Assembly (NCBI GenBank): GCA_910574865.1
Contig: CAJTDN010000006.1
Coordinates: forward strand, 62,001-126,000
Reading direction: 5' to 3'
DNA from: Lachnospiraceae bacterium
Lineage (GTDB): Bacteria > Bacillota > Clostridia > Lachnospirales > Lachnospiraceae
Length of the DNA stretch: 64,000 bases
The position numbers and the translations under genes are program-made. Below are positions 16,633 to 24,469 of the stretch, piece by piece; position 1 is the first letter of the stretch; each line of letters opens with the position of its first letter. The notes below the pieces were generated by a model that made no database searches, was not told the origin of the DNA, and saw nothing but the letters and a program-made list of their open reading frames with translations.

Positions 16633-17628
16633 ATGTATATTGCAAGTGAGACGCGTTATGATAAGATGGTATATAACCGATGCGGGGCGAGCGGCTTGTT
16701 GTTGCCGGCAGTTTCGCTGGGATTGTGGCATAATTTTGGCTCCAATGCCAGTTTTGACAACATGGTGGATATTTGCCAGACGGCGTTTGACCTTGGAATC
16801 ACGCATTTTGATTTGGCGAATAATTACGGCCCGGTTCCCGGGGCGGCGGAAGAAAATTTTGGCCGTATCCTGAAAAAGTGCCTTGGCGCTTATCGGGACG
16901 AACTCGTCATTTCCACGAAGGCGGGATATGACATGTGGCCAGGGCCTTATGGGAACTGGGGCGGTAAGAAATATTTGGTGGCCAGCCTGGATCAGAGCCT
17001 TAGGCGAATGGGACTTGACTATGTGGACATTTTTTACCATCACCGGCCGGATGCGGAAACTCCGTTGGAGGAAACCGCCAGGGCGTTGGATGGGATTGTT
17101 CGGAGCGGGAAGGCGTTGTATGTAGGAATTTCCAATTATAATAAGGAGCAGACCATTGCGATTGCCAAGCTTTTCAACGAAATGGGAACGCCGTTTATTA
17201 TCAATCAGAGAAGATATTCGATGTTTGTCCGTGATATTGAGAAGGACGGTTTGAAAGAGTATGCGGCGAAGAACGGCATTGGCATTATTACGTTCAGCCC
17301 GTTGGCGCAGGGGCTGTTGACGAACCGTTATTTGAATGGGATTCCGGAAAGCAGCCGTATCAGGACGGATGGGCGTTTCCTGAAGGAAGAAGCGGTGAAC
17401 GAGGAGACGCTAAGAAGGGTGCGTGCCTTGAACGAGATTGCGAAAGAGCGGGGTCAGAGCCTGGCGCAAATGGCGCTGGCGTGGATTCTTCGGGATGGGG
17501 ATATCACAAGCGTGCTAATCGGGGCGTCCCGGGCAAGCCAGGTCATGGATAACGTGGGGATGCTTGAAAACGTACAATTTAGCGCGGAAGAGCGGATGCG
17601 CATAGAGAGGATTTTGGCGGAAAGATAA
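16633..17628 (+). CDS. Aldo/keto reductase, YghZ/Kvbeta-like
   Basis: The 331-residue protein starts at ATG 16633 behind AGGAGG. It has the catalytic tetrad environment: Asp and Tyr in HFDLANNYGPVPGAAEENFG, Lys in VISTKAGYDMWPGPYG, and His in VDIFYHHRPD. NADPH-binding elements ITFSPLAQGLLT and VLIGASRASQV follow. The NYGPVPGAAEE loop is typical of the L-glyceraldehyde 3-phosphate reductase (YghZ) group, which detoxifies reactive aldehydes. It appears to be single. Confidence 0.88.
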   Translation: MYIASETRYDKMVYNRCGASGLLLPAVSLGLWHNFGSNASFDNMVDICQTAFDLGITHFDLANNYGPVPGAAEENFGRILKKCLGAYRDELVISTKAGYDMWPGPYGNWGGKKYLVASLDQSLRRMGLDYVDIFYHHRPDAETPLEETARALDGIVRSGKALYVGISNYNKEQTIAIAKLFNEMGTPFIINQRRYSMFVRDIEKDGLKEYAAKNGIGIITFSPLAQGLLTNRYLNGIPESSRIRTDGRFLKEEAVNEETLRRVRALNEIAKERGQSLAQMALAWILRDGDITSVLIGASRASQVMDNVGMLENVQFSAEERMRIERILAER

Positions 17629-17721
17629 GGTGGTTCGCAGTAAGAAACTGTTAAGAAATAAATCTTCTCATTTGACTTGTTTGCATAGGCTATTTCTTGA
17701 CCGTAGGATGGAAAGTGTATC

Positions 17722-18447
17722 ATGCATATTTTGATTATCGAGGACGAGGCGGCGATTCGCCAGGAGTTAAAGCAACTGCTGGAGAATTCGCTGTATCGGG
17801 TCACGGCTTTTGAAGGGTTTCGGGAGGAGACGGGAGCGGGTTCCCGGCAGTATGATGTCGTGTCGGAAATCATGCGGGTTGCGCCTGACCTTATACTATT
17901 GGACGTGAATTTACCGGGGGAATCTGGTTTTGACATTTGTAAGAGGCTGCGGGCTGTCTCGGACGTTCCGCTCATTTTCGTGACCGGCCGCACCGATTCG
18001 ATGGACGAGTTAAGCGGAATGCTTGGCGGCGGGGATGATTATATCACGAAGCCGTTTAACCCGCCAATTTTGCTCGCCCACATCGCGGCGGTGTTAAAGC
18101 GTGTGCGTAAGGATAAGGAAGGGGATGGCGAAAAGGATGGGGAAAGTGTCGGTGGGATGCGCATTTCCTATAAGGACGTGGAACTTGACGTGGCGGGTGG
18201 CTTTGTTCGGTATCAGGGAAAGCGGGCCGACCTTTCCAAAAACGAGTTGAAAATCTTGTATTATCTTTTCTGCCGTCGCGGCGAGATTGTTCCACGCATG
18301 GACTTGGTGGAATATTTGTGGGACAACCAGGTGTTTATTGATGACAACGCGCTCAGTGTCAACGTGACGCGCCTGCGCGGCAAACTGGCCGACATTGGCA
18401 TCCATGATTTTATTGGGACGAAGCGGGGAATGGGGTATCGGATATGA
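17722..18447 (+). CDS. Response regulator, OmpR family, BceR-like
   Basis: The 241-residue protein has a receiver domain with the acidic pair IEDEAA, the phosphoacceptor Asp in LILLDVNLPGESGFD, Thr in FVTGRTD and Lys in YITKPFN. The C-terminal winged helix contains LSKNELKILYYLFCRRGEIV and ends FIGTKRGMGYRI. Its stop overlaps the kinase start by 4 bp (ATGA). With the kinase and the ABC pair it forms a Bce module that senses and exports or releases peptide antibiotics acting on cell-wall lipids. Confidence 0.9.
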   Translation: MHILIIEDEAAIRQELKQLLENSLYRVTAFEGFREETGAGSRQYDVVSEIMRVAPDLILLDVNLPGESGFDICKRLRAVSDVPLIFVTGRTDSMDELSGMLGGGDDYITKPFNPPILLAHIAAVLKRVRKDKEGDGEKDGESVGGMRISYKDVELDVAGGFVRYQGKRADLSKNELKILYYLFCRRGEIVPRMDLVEYLWDNQVFIDDNALSVNVTRLRGKLADIGIHDFIGTKRGMGYRI

Positions 18448-19454
18448 CGTTTTTTCATTTTATGAAGGATAAGGCACTTTTATTGTTGGCAAACCTGATT
18501 GGAATGGTGCTTTTATTTGCGTTTTTGCGGTTAACCTCATATCCTTTGGATGATTGTGTGATTATTCTTGCCTGCTGGGCGCTTGTCCTGTTGGCGTGGC
18601 TGCCGGCGCGTTTTTTTCCCCGGAAAAAATATTTCGCGGAGCTTGAAAAAATCATGGAAGATTTGGAGCAACGGTATCTTTTGGGAGAGTTGATGCCTCG
18701 TTCCTTCCGCTTGGAGGATGAATTGTACCGCGAATTGATTTGTAAGTCGAATAAGTCGGTAATCGAACGCATTCATCAGATTGAGGACGCGCAAAAGGAG
18801 TACCGGGAGTACGTCGAAAGCTGGGTGCATGAAATCAAGGCTCCGATTACCAGTATCGCCTTGGCTTGTGAAAACGCGCATGACGAGCGCGGAAGACGGA
18901 TTGCCGCCGAGAACCGGAGGGTGGAAAATGATGTCGACATGGCACTTTATTATGCGCGTTCAAACGAGGTTTACAAAGATTACCTGATTGCCGAGACTGA
19001 CTTGCAGGAAGTTTGCGGGGAGGTTCTGATAAAGAACAAGCAATTTTTGATAGAGAACCATGTGCGGGCGGAGGTGGATTGCCCCCACCATGTATTTACG
19101 GACAAGAAGTGGATTACATTCATCGTTGGGCAATTAGTCTTGAATGGCGCAAAATACCGTGCCTGCGAGGGCGCGTGTCTTTACATTTTCACGGAGGCCG
19201 CCCCGCGCAGCGTGCTCTTGACGGTCGAGGACAATGGCGTCGGTATCAAGCCGGAGGAACTTTCTCGGATTTTTGAAAAAGGTTTTACCGGGAGCAACGG
19301 GCGAAAGGAGGGGCGTGCCACCGGGATGGGGCTCTATCTTTGCCAGAAATTGTGCAGGAAACTTGGAATCGAGATTCGGGTCGAGTCGGAAGTGGGGAGA
19401 GGGACGAGGATGGTGTTGGAAATTCCCAGGAGCGATTTTGCGGCGATGCCGTGA
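18444..19454 (+). CDS. Intramembrane-sensing histidine kinase, BceS-like
   Basis: The 336-residue protein has two closely spaced membrane helices (about residues 10-32 and 36-54) with almost no extracellular loop, as in BceS-type kinases that sense through their partner ABC transporter. The phosphoacceptor His is in EYVESWVHEIKAPITS. The ATPase domain shows the N-box QLVLNGAKY, the G1 box VEDNGVGI, FEKGFTGSNGR and the G2 box GRATGMGLYLC. It is translationally coupled to the upstream regulator. Confidence 0.9.
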   Translation: MTFFHFMKDKALLLLANLIGMVLLFAFLRLTSYPLDDCVIILACWALVLLAWLPARFFPRKKYFAELEKIMEDLEQRYLLGELMPRSFRLEDELYRELICKSNKSVIERIHQIEDAQKEYREYVESWVHEIKAPITSIALACENAHDERGRRIAAENRRVENDVDMALYYARSNEVYKDYLIAETDLQEVCGEVLIKNKQFLIENHVRAEVDCPHHVFTDKKWITFIVGQLVLNGAKYRACEGACLYIFTEAAPRSVLLTVEDNGVGIKPEELSRIFEKGFTGSNGRKEGRATGMGLYLCQKLCRKLGIEIRVESEVGRGTRMVLEIPRSDFAAMP

Positions 19455-19488
19455 CGGGTATTTGATTGTCCGCGGAGGATGGGTCATA

Positions 19489-19502
19489 TTACAAAACTGT
19501 AA
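19489..19502 (+). promoter_or_regulatory. BceR-type operator upstream of the ABC genes
   Basis: TTACA-AAAC-TGTAA matches the TNACA-N4-TGTAA consensus known for BceR-like regulators exactly. It lies between the kinase stop and the ABC ATPase start, the expected place for the regulated promoter. Confidence 0.65.
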
Positions 19503-19630
19503 GATTCATGAAAGGGAAACGAATACAATCTTGCAACGAAATCAATTATAATATTTCATGTATCGCGATGGCGGGACGGATTTATATTGAGCGGCGAAAA
19601 TAACTGCCACTTAGTATAAAATTATGCGCA

Positions 19631-19670
19631 CAGCCGCATAAGGAAATATGCCGCTTCGCGGCTGCGGCTG
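19631..19670 (+). promoter_or_regulatory. Nested GC-rich hairpins in the bceA-like leader
   Basis: GCCGC-TTC-GCGGC (19650-19662) can instead be replaced by CAGCCGC (19631-19637) pairing with GCGGCTG (19658-19664), so alternative structures exist about 70 bp before the ABC ATPase gene. A further TCGCTA/TAGCGA repeat follows at about 19680-19700. The role is not known. Confidence 0.4.
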
Positions 19671-19732
19671 GCGCGATACTCGCTACCGATAAAATCGCTA
19701 GCGAATATAAAAAATGAAGGAGTGACGATAGG

Positions 19733-20500
19733 ATGCAGGATACGATTCGTGTGTGTGACGTGGAGAAGTATTATGGCAGTGGCGGCAATGTGACCAAGGC
19801 GGTCGACCGCGTCAGTTTTACGGTGCAAAAGGGAGAGTTCATGGGGGTGATGGGGGCTTCTGGTTCGGGCAAGACGACGCTTCTCAACATGTTGTCCACG
19901 ATTGACCGCGTGACGGCGGGACACATTTACTATGGGGACGTGGACATTACGGAACTGTCGGAAAACAAGGTTTCTGACTTTCGCAAAAATAACCTGGGCT
20001 TCGTGTTTCAGGAGTACAATCTTTTGGACACGCTGACCATCGAGGAAAATATCGTGCTGGCCATGGCGGTGCACAAGCGGGGGAAGGGCGAGATCCAGAA
20101 ACGTTGTGACGAGATGCTTCGTCTTTTAGGCATCGAGGAGGTGCGGGACAAATTTCCATACCAGGTTTCCGGCGGGCAAAAGCAGCGTTGTGCTTGTGCG
20201 AGGGCTCTGGCCAACCGCCCGCGGCTTCTGTTGGCGGACGAGCCGACTGGCGCGCTTGACTCGCGCTCCGCGCAGACGCTGTTGGAGACGTTCACGCAGA
20301 TGAATACGGAGCTTGACGCAACGATTTTCATGGTCACGCATGACGCGTTTTCGGCCAGTTATTGTCATCGGATTCTGTTTTTGAAAGATGGGAAGATTTT
20401 CCACGAGTTGGTGCGGGGCGAGCGGACGAGGCGGGAGTTTTTGAACGAGATTCTCGACGTGCTGGCGTTGACGGGAGGTGAACCATCCCATGTTAAATAA
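19733..20500 (+). CDS. BceA-like ABC transporter ATP-binding protein
   Basis: The 255-residue ATPase starts behind AAGGAG. Walker A is GASGSGKTT, the Q-loop is GFVFQEYNLLDTLT, the signature is VSGGQKQR, Walker B is LLLADEPTGALD and the H-loop is MVTHD. Sequence and context place it with the MacB/BceA group, which powers a FtsX-fold permease in a mechanotransmission rather than classic transport mode. Its end overlaps the permease start by 11 bp. Confidence 0.93.
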   Translation: MQDTIRVCDVEKYYGSGGNVTKAVDRVSFTVQKGEFMGVMGASGSGKTTLLNMLSTIDRVTAGHIYYGDVDITELSENKVSDFRKNNLGFVFQEYNLLDTLTIEENIVLAMAVHKRGKGEIQKRCDEMLRLLGIEEVRDKFPYQVSGGQKQRCACARALANRPRLLLADEPTGALDSRSAQTLLETFTQMNTELDATIFMVTHDAFSASYCHRILFLKDGKIFHELVRGERTRREFLNEILDVLALTGGEPSHVK

Positions 20501-22643
20501 GCTTGCCTTTCGCAATGTCAAACGTTCTGCCAAAGACTACATGGTGTATTTTTTGACGATGGCGGTCATCACGGCGGTCATGTTTTCGTTCAACACGTTG
20601 ATTTTTTCCGAGGACGCAAAAGAATTATTCGAGATGGCCATGATTATGGAGGTGATGCTGGGACTGGCCACGTTTTTCATCGTGCTCATCGTGGCTTGGC
20701 TGATTCATTACATGGTGCGCTTCATGCTGGAAAAACGCAGTCAAGAATTCGGCATTTACCTCTTGATTGGAATGAAGAAGACGGAGATTTCCAAATTGTA
20801 CATGCGGGAAAACCTGCTGCTGGGGCTGGCCGCGTTTGTCGTCGGGATGGGTTTGGGCGTCTTGTTCCAGCAAATTTTGATGGCGATTTTTTATAGCATG
20901 ATTCAGATGGACTTCCACATCCACCTGGAACTGAACAAGGGGTGCCTTTTGATGACGGCCGCTTGCTACGGGGGCTGTTATTTGCTGGCATTGTTCCGAT
21001 GTCGGCGGAAGTTCCGCAAGATGAACATTCACGACCTGATGAACAGCCAGAGGCAGAATGAGGAAGTGAAAGAATCCCGCGAGGAAATGAAAAAATGGCT
21101 GTTACCGTTGGCGGTGCTTTTTATCGCGTTGTTTGCCGTATTTCTCTTCACGTATAAGAAATGGGATTCGGCCGTCATCATTTTTTTCATCATCGGGCTC
21201 GTGTTGACGATTTACTTATTTTATACGGGGCTTTCGGCATGGATTATTTGTTATGTGAGAAAGAAGGGCGGGGCGATTTATCATGGGGACGGCTTGTTCT
21301 TGTTACGGCAGTTCGCCTCCAAGGTAAAGACGATGCGCTTCACGATGGGGACGCTGACCGTGCTGTTTTTGTTGGCACTTCTGGGTAGCTCGATCGCGTT
21401 CATGTTCAATGATTACCAGAATAAAATCCTGGCGGGGAAGTGGCCGTTCGACGTGCAGGTATTTAACCCGGATCCGGGCTACGATTTCGAATCGGAATTG
21501 GACGTGTTGAGGCAAGAGGCGGACGTGGAGGAGACGTTTGTTTATCATATTTATGAAAATGGAACGAACCAGGTCAATTCTTATCTTTACACGCATTTGC
21601 GGGAGTTCGGTTCGGAATATTTAAACGCGGACGGGACGGTGAACCAACCGAAAATTGACAGGAACGAAGCACAGATTTACTGTAATCATGACACGTACAT
21701 GGGGCTTTCGGATTATAACCATTTGCGGGAAATGATAGGGCTTGAGCCGGTCATGCTGGGCGAGGGAGAGTATGCCATCCACTTGAAGGAGCGGGTGTAT
21801 GGCCAGACCGGGGATTTCGCGGACGCGTTTGAGATTCGAGGAAAAGGCGGGGAGCGGCTTTCTTGTGCCGGTTATTATACGGAAGGGTTCGCGCAGGACG
21901 GGCATAATGGCGGCGATTATTTGATTATCGTGCCGGACGCGGTACTGGGGACGATGGAGCCTTATTATGCGGAAATGGTGGCGAAGCTTGACGGAAAGGC
22001 ACCGGAAGGATTGGCGGTGAAACTGGAGGCACTGGATCTGGGAGCGGTGATGGAGAAGGTGTCGGAGGAAGCGGGAGAGTTTAATTTGGTGGTGAACACG
22101 GACGGAGAGGCGGTAGAAGCCGAAGATTTGCCCGGGGACATAGGGCTGGATTATCTCGATTACCTGGACGAGGGAAACTTTTGCACGGGCTCGGACAGCA
22201 TCGTGGTTATCTGTTACGCCGTCCTCGTGCGTGACAGTTTGATTCCCGAGGTCAAATACATGTTGTGTTCGCTCATGTTCCCGTTGTTTTATATCGGGCT
22301 GGTGTTCTTGTGCGTGGCCATGACCGTGCTGTCGGTGCAGCAGCTGAGCGATTCCGCGAAATATAAGTTCCGCTACAAGGTGCTTTCGCAAATCGGGTTC
22401 GGTAAGGGCGAGATTTCCGCCATCATATTAAAACAGTTGGCGGCCTATTATCTTTGCCCGGCCGCGTTCGCGGCGGTCATTGGCGGCACCATCGCGGTGT
22501 TCGTGGGGGAAAACTTTAACTTTTATACCGGGGCGCACACGGCGGGCTGGATGTATTTCTTCGTGGCGATGGCACTATTTTTCGGAATATATGCCGTGTA
22601 TTTCGCGGTGACGTACATCGGGTTTAAAAGGAACGTGGAGTAA
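20490..22643 (+). CDS. BceB-like ABC transporter permease
   Basis: The 717-residue protein starts at ATG 20490 (MLNKLAFRNVKRSAKDYMVY) behind GGGAGG, 12 codons short of ending the ATPase frame. It has the BceB topology: about seven membrane helices in the first 300 residues, one large extracellular domain (about residues 305-590, from MFNDYQNKILAGKWPFDVQV onward), and three helices at the C-terminus. The FtsX-type segment lies near MRFTMGTLTVLFLLALLGSS. The extracellular domain is the ligand-recognition part and defines the antibiotic, which cannot be read from the sequence. Confidence 0.92.
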   Translation: MLNKLAFRNVKRSAKDYMVYFLTMAVITAVMFSFNTLIFSEDAKELFEMAMIMEVMLGLATFFIVLIVAWLIHYMVRFMLEKRSQEFGIYLLIGMKKTEISKLYMRENLLLGLAAFVVGMGLGVLFQQILMAIFYSMIQMDFHIHLELNKGCLLMTAACYGGCYLLALFRCRRKFRKMNIHDLMNSQRQNEEVKESREEMKKWLLPLAVLFIALFAVFLFTYKKWDSAVIIFFIIGLVLTIYLFYTGLSAWIICYVRKKGGAIYHGDGLFLLRQFASKVKTMRFTMGTLTVLFLLALLGSSIAFMFNDYQNKILAGKWPFDVQVFNPDPGYDFESELDVLRQEADVEETFVYHIYENGTNQVNSYLYTHLREFGSEYLNADGTVNQPKIDRNEAQIYCNHDTYMGLSDYNHLREMIGLEPVMLGEGEYAIHLKERVYGQTGDFADAFEIRGKGGERLSCAGYYTEGFAQDGHNGGDYLIIVPDAVLGTMEPYYAEMVAKLDGKAPEGLAVKLEALDLGAVMEKVSEEAGEFNLVVNTDGEAVEAEDLPGDIGLDYLDYLDEGNFCTGSDSIVVICYAVLVRDSLIPEVKYMLCSLMFPLFYIGLVFLCVAMTVLSVQQLSDSAKYKFRYKVLSQIGFGKGEISAIILKQLAAYYLCPAAFAAVIGGTIAVFVGENFNFYTGAHTAGWMYFFVAMALFFGIYAVYFAVTYIGFKRNVE

Positions 22644-22741
22644 GTGGCGGCTAACGGTTAAGTTGGTGGCTTTACGAAACGATAAGAAACGATAAAAATT
22701 ACTGCTTGAATAAAAAAATAAAAAGGTTGGGGAGGAAGAGG

Positions 22742-22984
22742 ATGAGTACACTTGAAAATACAATTTCCATGATGGAGGTTTTGCCAGAAAAGGATTTACT
22801 GGAAATCCAAAGCCTTGTTCAAAAAATCTTTCAGCGTCATGAAGGCAAAACCGCTGACGAGGAGGTTGGCAAGTTCCTTAAGCCGATGTCCGAGGAGGAT
22901 TTCTTGAAGGATGTTGAACATGCCGAATATGAAATCGAAAATGGAAAATGCAGAAGGGCGAATGAGGTGTGGAGCGAGATATGA
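22742..22984 (+). CDS. Antitoxin-like protein, partner of a RelE/ParE toxin
   Basis: The 80-residue protein starts behind GGGGAGG and begins MSTLENTISMMEVLPEKDLL. The form, with IQSLVQKIFQRHEG and a charged C-terminal half, is typical of short antitoxins found in pairs in Lachnospiraceae. Its stop overlaps the ATG of the toxin relic (ATGA), the usual arrangement of such pairs. The frame looks intact although the toxin is broken. Confidence 0.6.
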   Translation: MSTLENTISMMEVLPEKDLLEIQSLVQKIFQRHEGKTADEEVGKFLKPMSEEDFLKDVEHAEYEIENGKCRRANEVWSEI

Positions 22985-23190
22985 GGGAAACGGCAGAGAG
23001 GCTCCCGTTTATGGCTGGGAGTCTCAAATTGTGCGATAACCTTAAGTTACGGGACTTGGGTTATCATACGATTCGCTTTTAACGTCACAGATATTTTATG
23101 TTGTATAAAATATCTGGAAAACAAGTATATGTCATTGGAATTTACCATGATTTGCAAGACTATGAGAATAGTTTTATGGATTTGGTCTGA
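22981..23190 (+). pseudogene. RelE/ParE-family toxin with deletion and nonsense codon
   Basis: The frame begins MRETAERLPFMAG, then SLKLCDNLKLRDLGYHTIRF, then TAA (23080-23082), and continues in the same frame RHRYFMLYKISGKQVYVIGI, YHDLQDYENSFMDLV to the TGA at 23188. The second part is the conserved C-terminal half of RelE/ParE toxins (RYFMLYKI...YVIGIYHDLQDYE). One nonsense codon replaces a residue between F and R, and about 35-40 residues after MRE are missing in frame. The toxin should be inactive. Confidence 0.7.
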
Positions 23191-23202
23191 GAGGGAAGGG
23201 AA

Positions 23203-23590
23203 ATGATTCGGATTGCCGTGGTGGAGGATGAAAGGGAATCCTTGGATACTGTTTTGAACTGCTTAAAGCGGTTCGAGGAAGAGGAAGGAATTGGATTTGT
23301 GACGACAGTGTTTTGCGACGGGCTTGACTTTATAAGCGGATACCGTCCTTTGTATGACATCGTGTTCATGGACATCGAGATGCCGATGTTAAATGGGATG
23401 AGTACCGCGAAAAAACTGAGGAAGGTGGATTCTTCGGTGGCCCTTGTCTTTATTACGAGGTTGCGTCAATACGCGTTGCTCGGTTACGAGGTGGATGCGG
23501 TGGGGTATCTCCTGAAGCCTCTGGAATATGCGTCGTTTCGGCGACAGATTGAAAAAATCCGGGCGGAAAAGAAACCACATTTCTTCCTGC
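23203..23590 (+). pseudogene. LytTR-type response regulator, receiver domain only
   Basis: It begins MIRIAVVEDERESLDTVLNC with the acidic pair, the phosphoacceptor Asp in DIVFMDIEMPMLNGM, Thr in LVFITRL and Lys in GYLLKPLEYASF. This is the receiver domain of AgrA/LytTR-type regulators. After EKIRAEKK the sequence switches into a GH3 fragment and the frame ends with 30 unrelated residues at 23673. The LytTR DNA-binding domain is gone. Confidence 0.75.
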
Positions 23591-24050
23591 GGCTGTTATT
23601 GCCATGGCGGCGTTCAATTGCCTGGGCGTGTGCAACGTGGCGAGAAATTACGCGTTGCTTACGGAGGTCGTGAGGGACGAGTGGAATTGGAAAGGATTCA
23701 TTGACACGGATGCCAACGATTGTACCGACACGCCGGAACTTTGCGTGGTCAGCGGCATTGACGAGTTCTGCCTTACCTCCGCCATTGACAAGGATATCGC
23801 GAAAGCGGCCAAGGCGGGGGACGCGTACCTGGTGGATGCCCTGGTAAATACGAATAAGCGATTTTATTACACATATCTCCAATCGAATCTTGTCAATGGT
23901 TTGACAAGTGAGACGCAGGTGGTGAGTGGGACGGGCTGGTGGCAGAAGGCGCTCATCGGAGTGGACGTGGGCGCGGGTGCGTTGCTGGTGGTTTGTGCCG
24001 TGATGTATATCGGGCTTGGCGTGTCGCAAAGGAAAAGGAGGGAGGCCTGA
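23580..24050 (+). pseudogene. C-terminal fragment of a membrane-anchored GH3 enzyme
   Basis: From about 23583 the frame reads LPAAVIAMAAFNCLGVCNVA then RNYALLTEVVRDEWNWKGFI and DTDANDCTDTPELCVV. This is the end of a GH3 (beta-glucosidase type) barrel, with the nucleophile Asp expected in GFIDTDA. The rest runs to a C-terminal membrane helix (LIGVDVGAGALLVVCAVMYI). Roughly the first two thirds of a GH3 protein are missing. A separate ATG at 23604 lies in frame, but there is no RBS. Confidence 0.65.
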
Positions 24051-24217
24051 TGGGAAGCATAAAAGATTTGAAAAAAAGGATGAGGGCAAGGCCGTCGTTT
24101 GAAAAGGTGATATATGCCAATTTGGCCGCCCCATTCGTTGCGAGTGTTACTTTTCACGGGGTGGGTGCCAAAACAGCTGCGAAAAGCAACCTAGCATTTG
24201 GCCATGATACATGTTGA
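24050..24217 (+). pseudogene. Short coupled frame, probably a 5' gene relic
   Basis: The ATG overlaps the GH3 stop (TGATG) behind GGAGGGAGG. It encodes 55 residues, MGSIKDLKKRMRARPSFEKV then IYANLAAPFVASVTFHGVGA. The first 35 residues look like a real coupled gene start. The tail enters unrelated DNA before the tandem repeat, so the gene is probably truncated. I do not recognise the family. Confidence 0.35.
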
Positions 24218-24262
24218 ATAAAAAAAGCTTTACATAATTGTCATAAGACATTATAATGAAAA

Positions 24263-24395
24263 TGCGTATTATCAAAGAATAAATAAAAATAAAACTGCGT
24301 ATTATCAAAAAATAAAGGGAAATAAAAGTGCGTACCATCAAAGGATGGTTAAAAACGAAATTGCGCATAATAAGGGTACCAAGATATAATCGCGA
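24263..24395. repeat. Four-copy 33-bp tandem repeat
   Basis: TGCGTATTATCAAA-type units start at 24263, 24296, 24329 and 24362, an exact 33-bp period, with the later copies more diverged. The period equals 11 codons. On the plus strand the units contain stops. On the minus strand they form an open hydrophobic pattern of the type LIIRxFIxxYx. Confidence 0.75.
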
Positions 24396-24469
24396 AGGTG
24401 CCGGGCGGTTACGGTATGGCATATCACGGTGTCGAGAAGGATTTTATTAGACGCGGGAGGTGGATTTGG

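Noticed and set aside
23089-23115. Perfect 11-bp hairpin AGATATTTTAT/ATAAAATATCT as a possible terminator
   Set aside because: It encodes the conserved RYFMLYKIS segment of the toxin relic, so it is explained by coding sequence.
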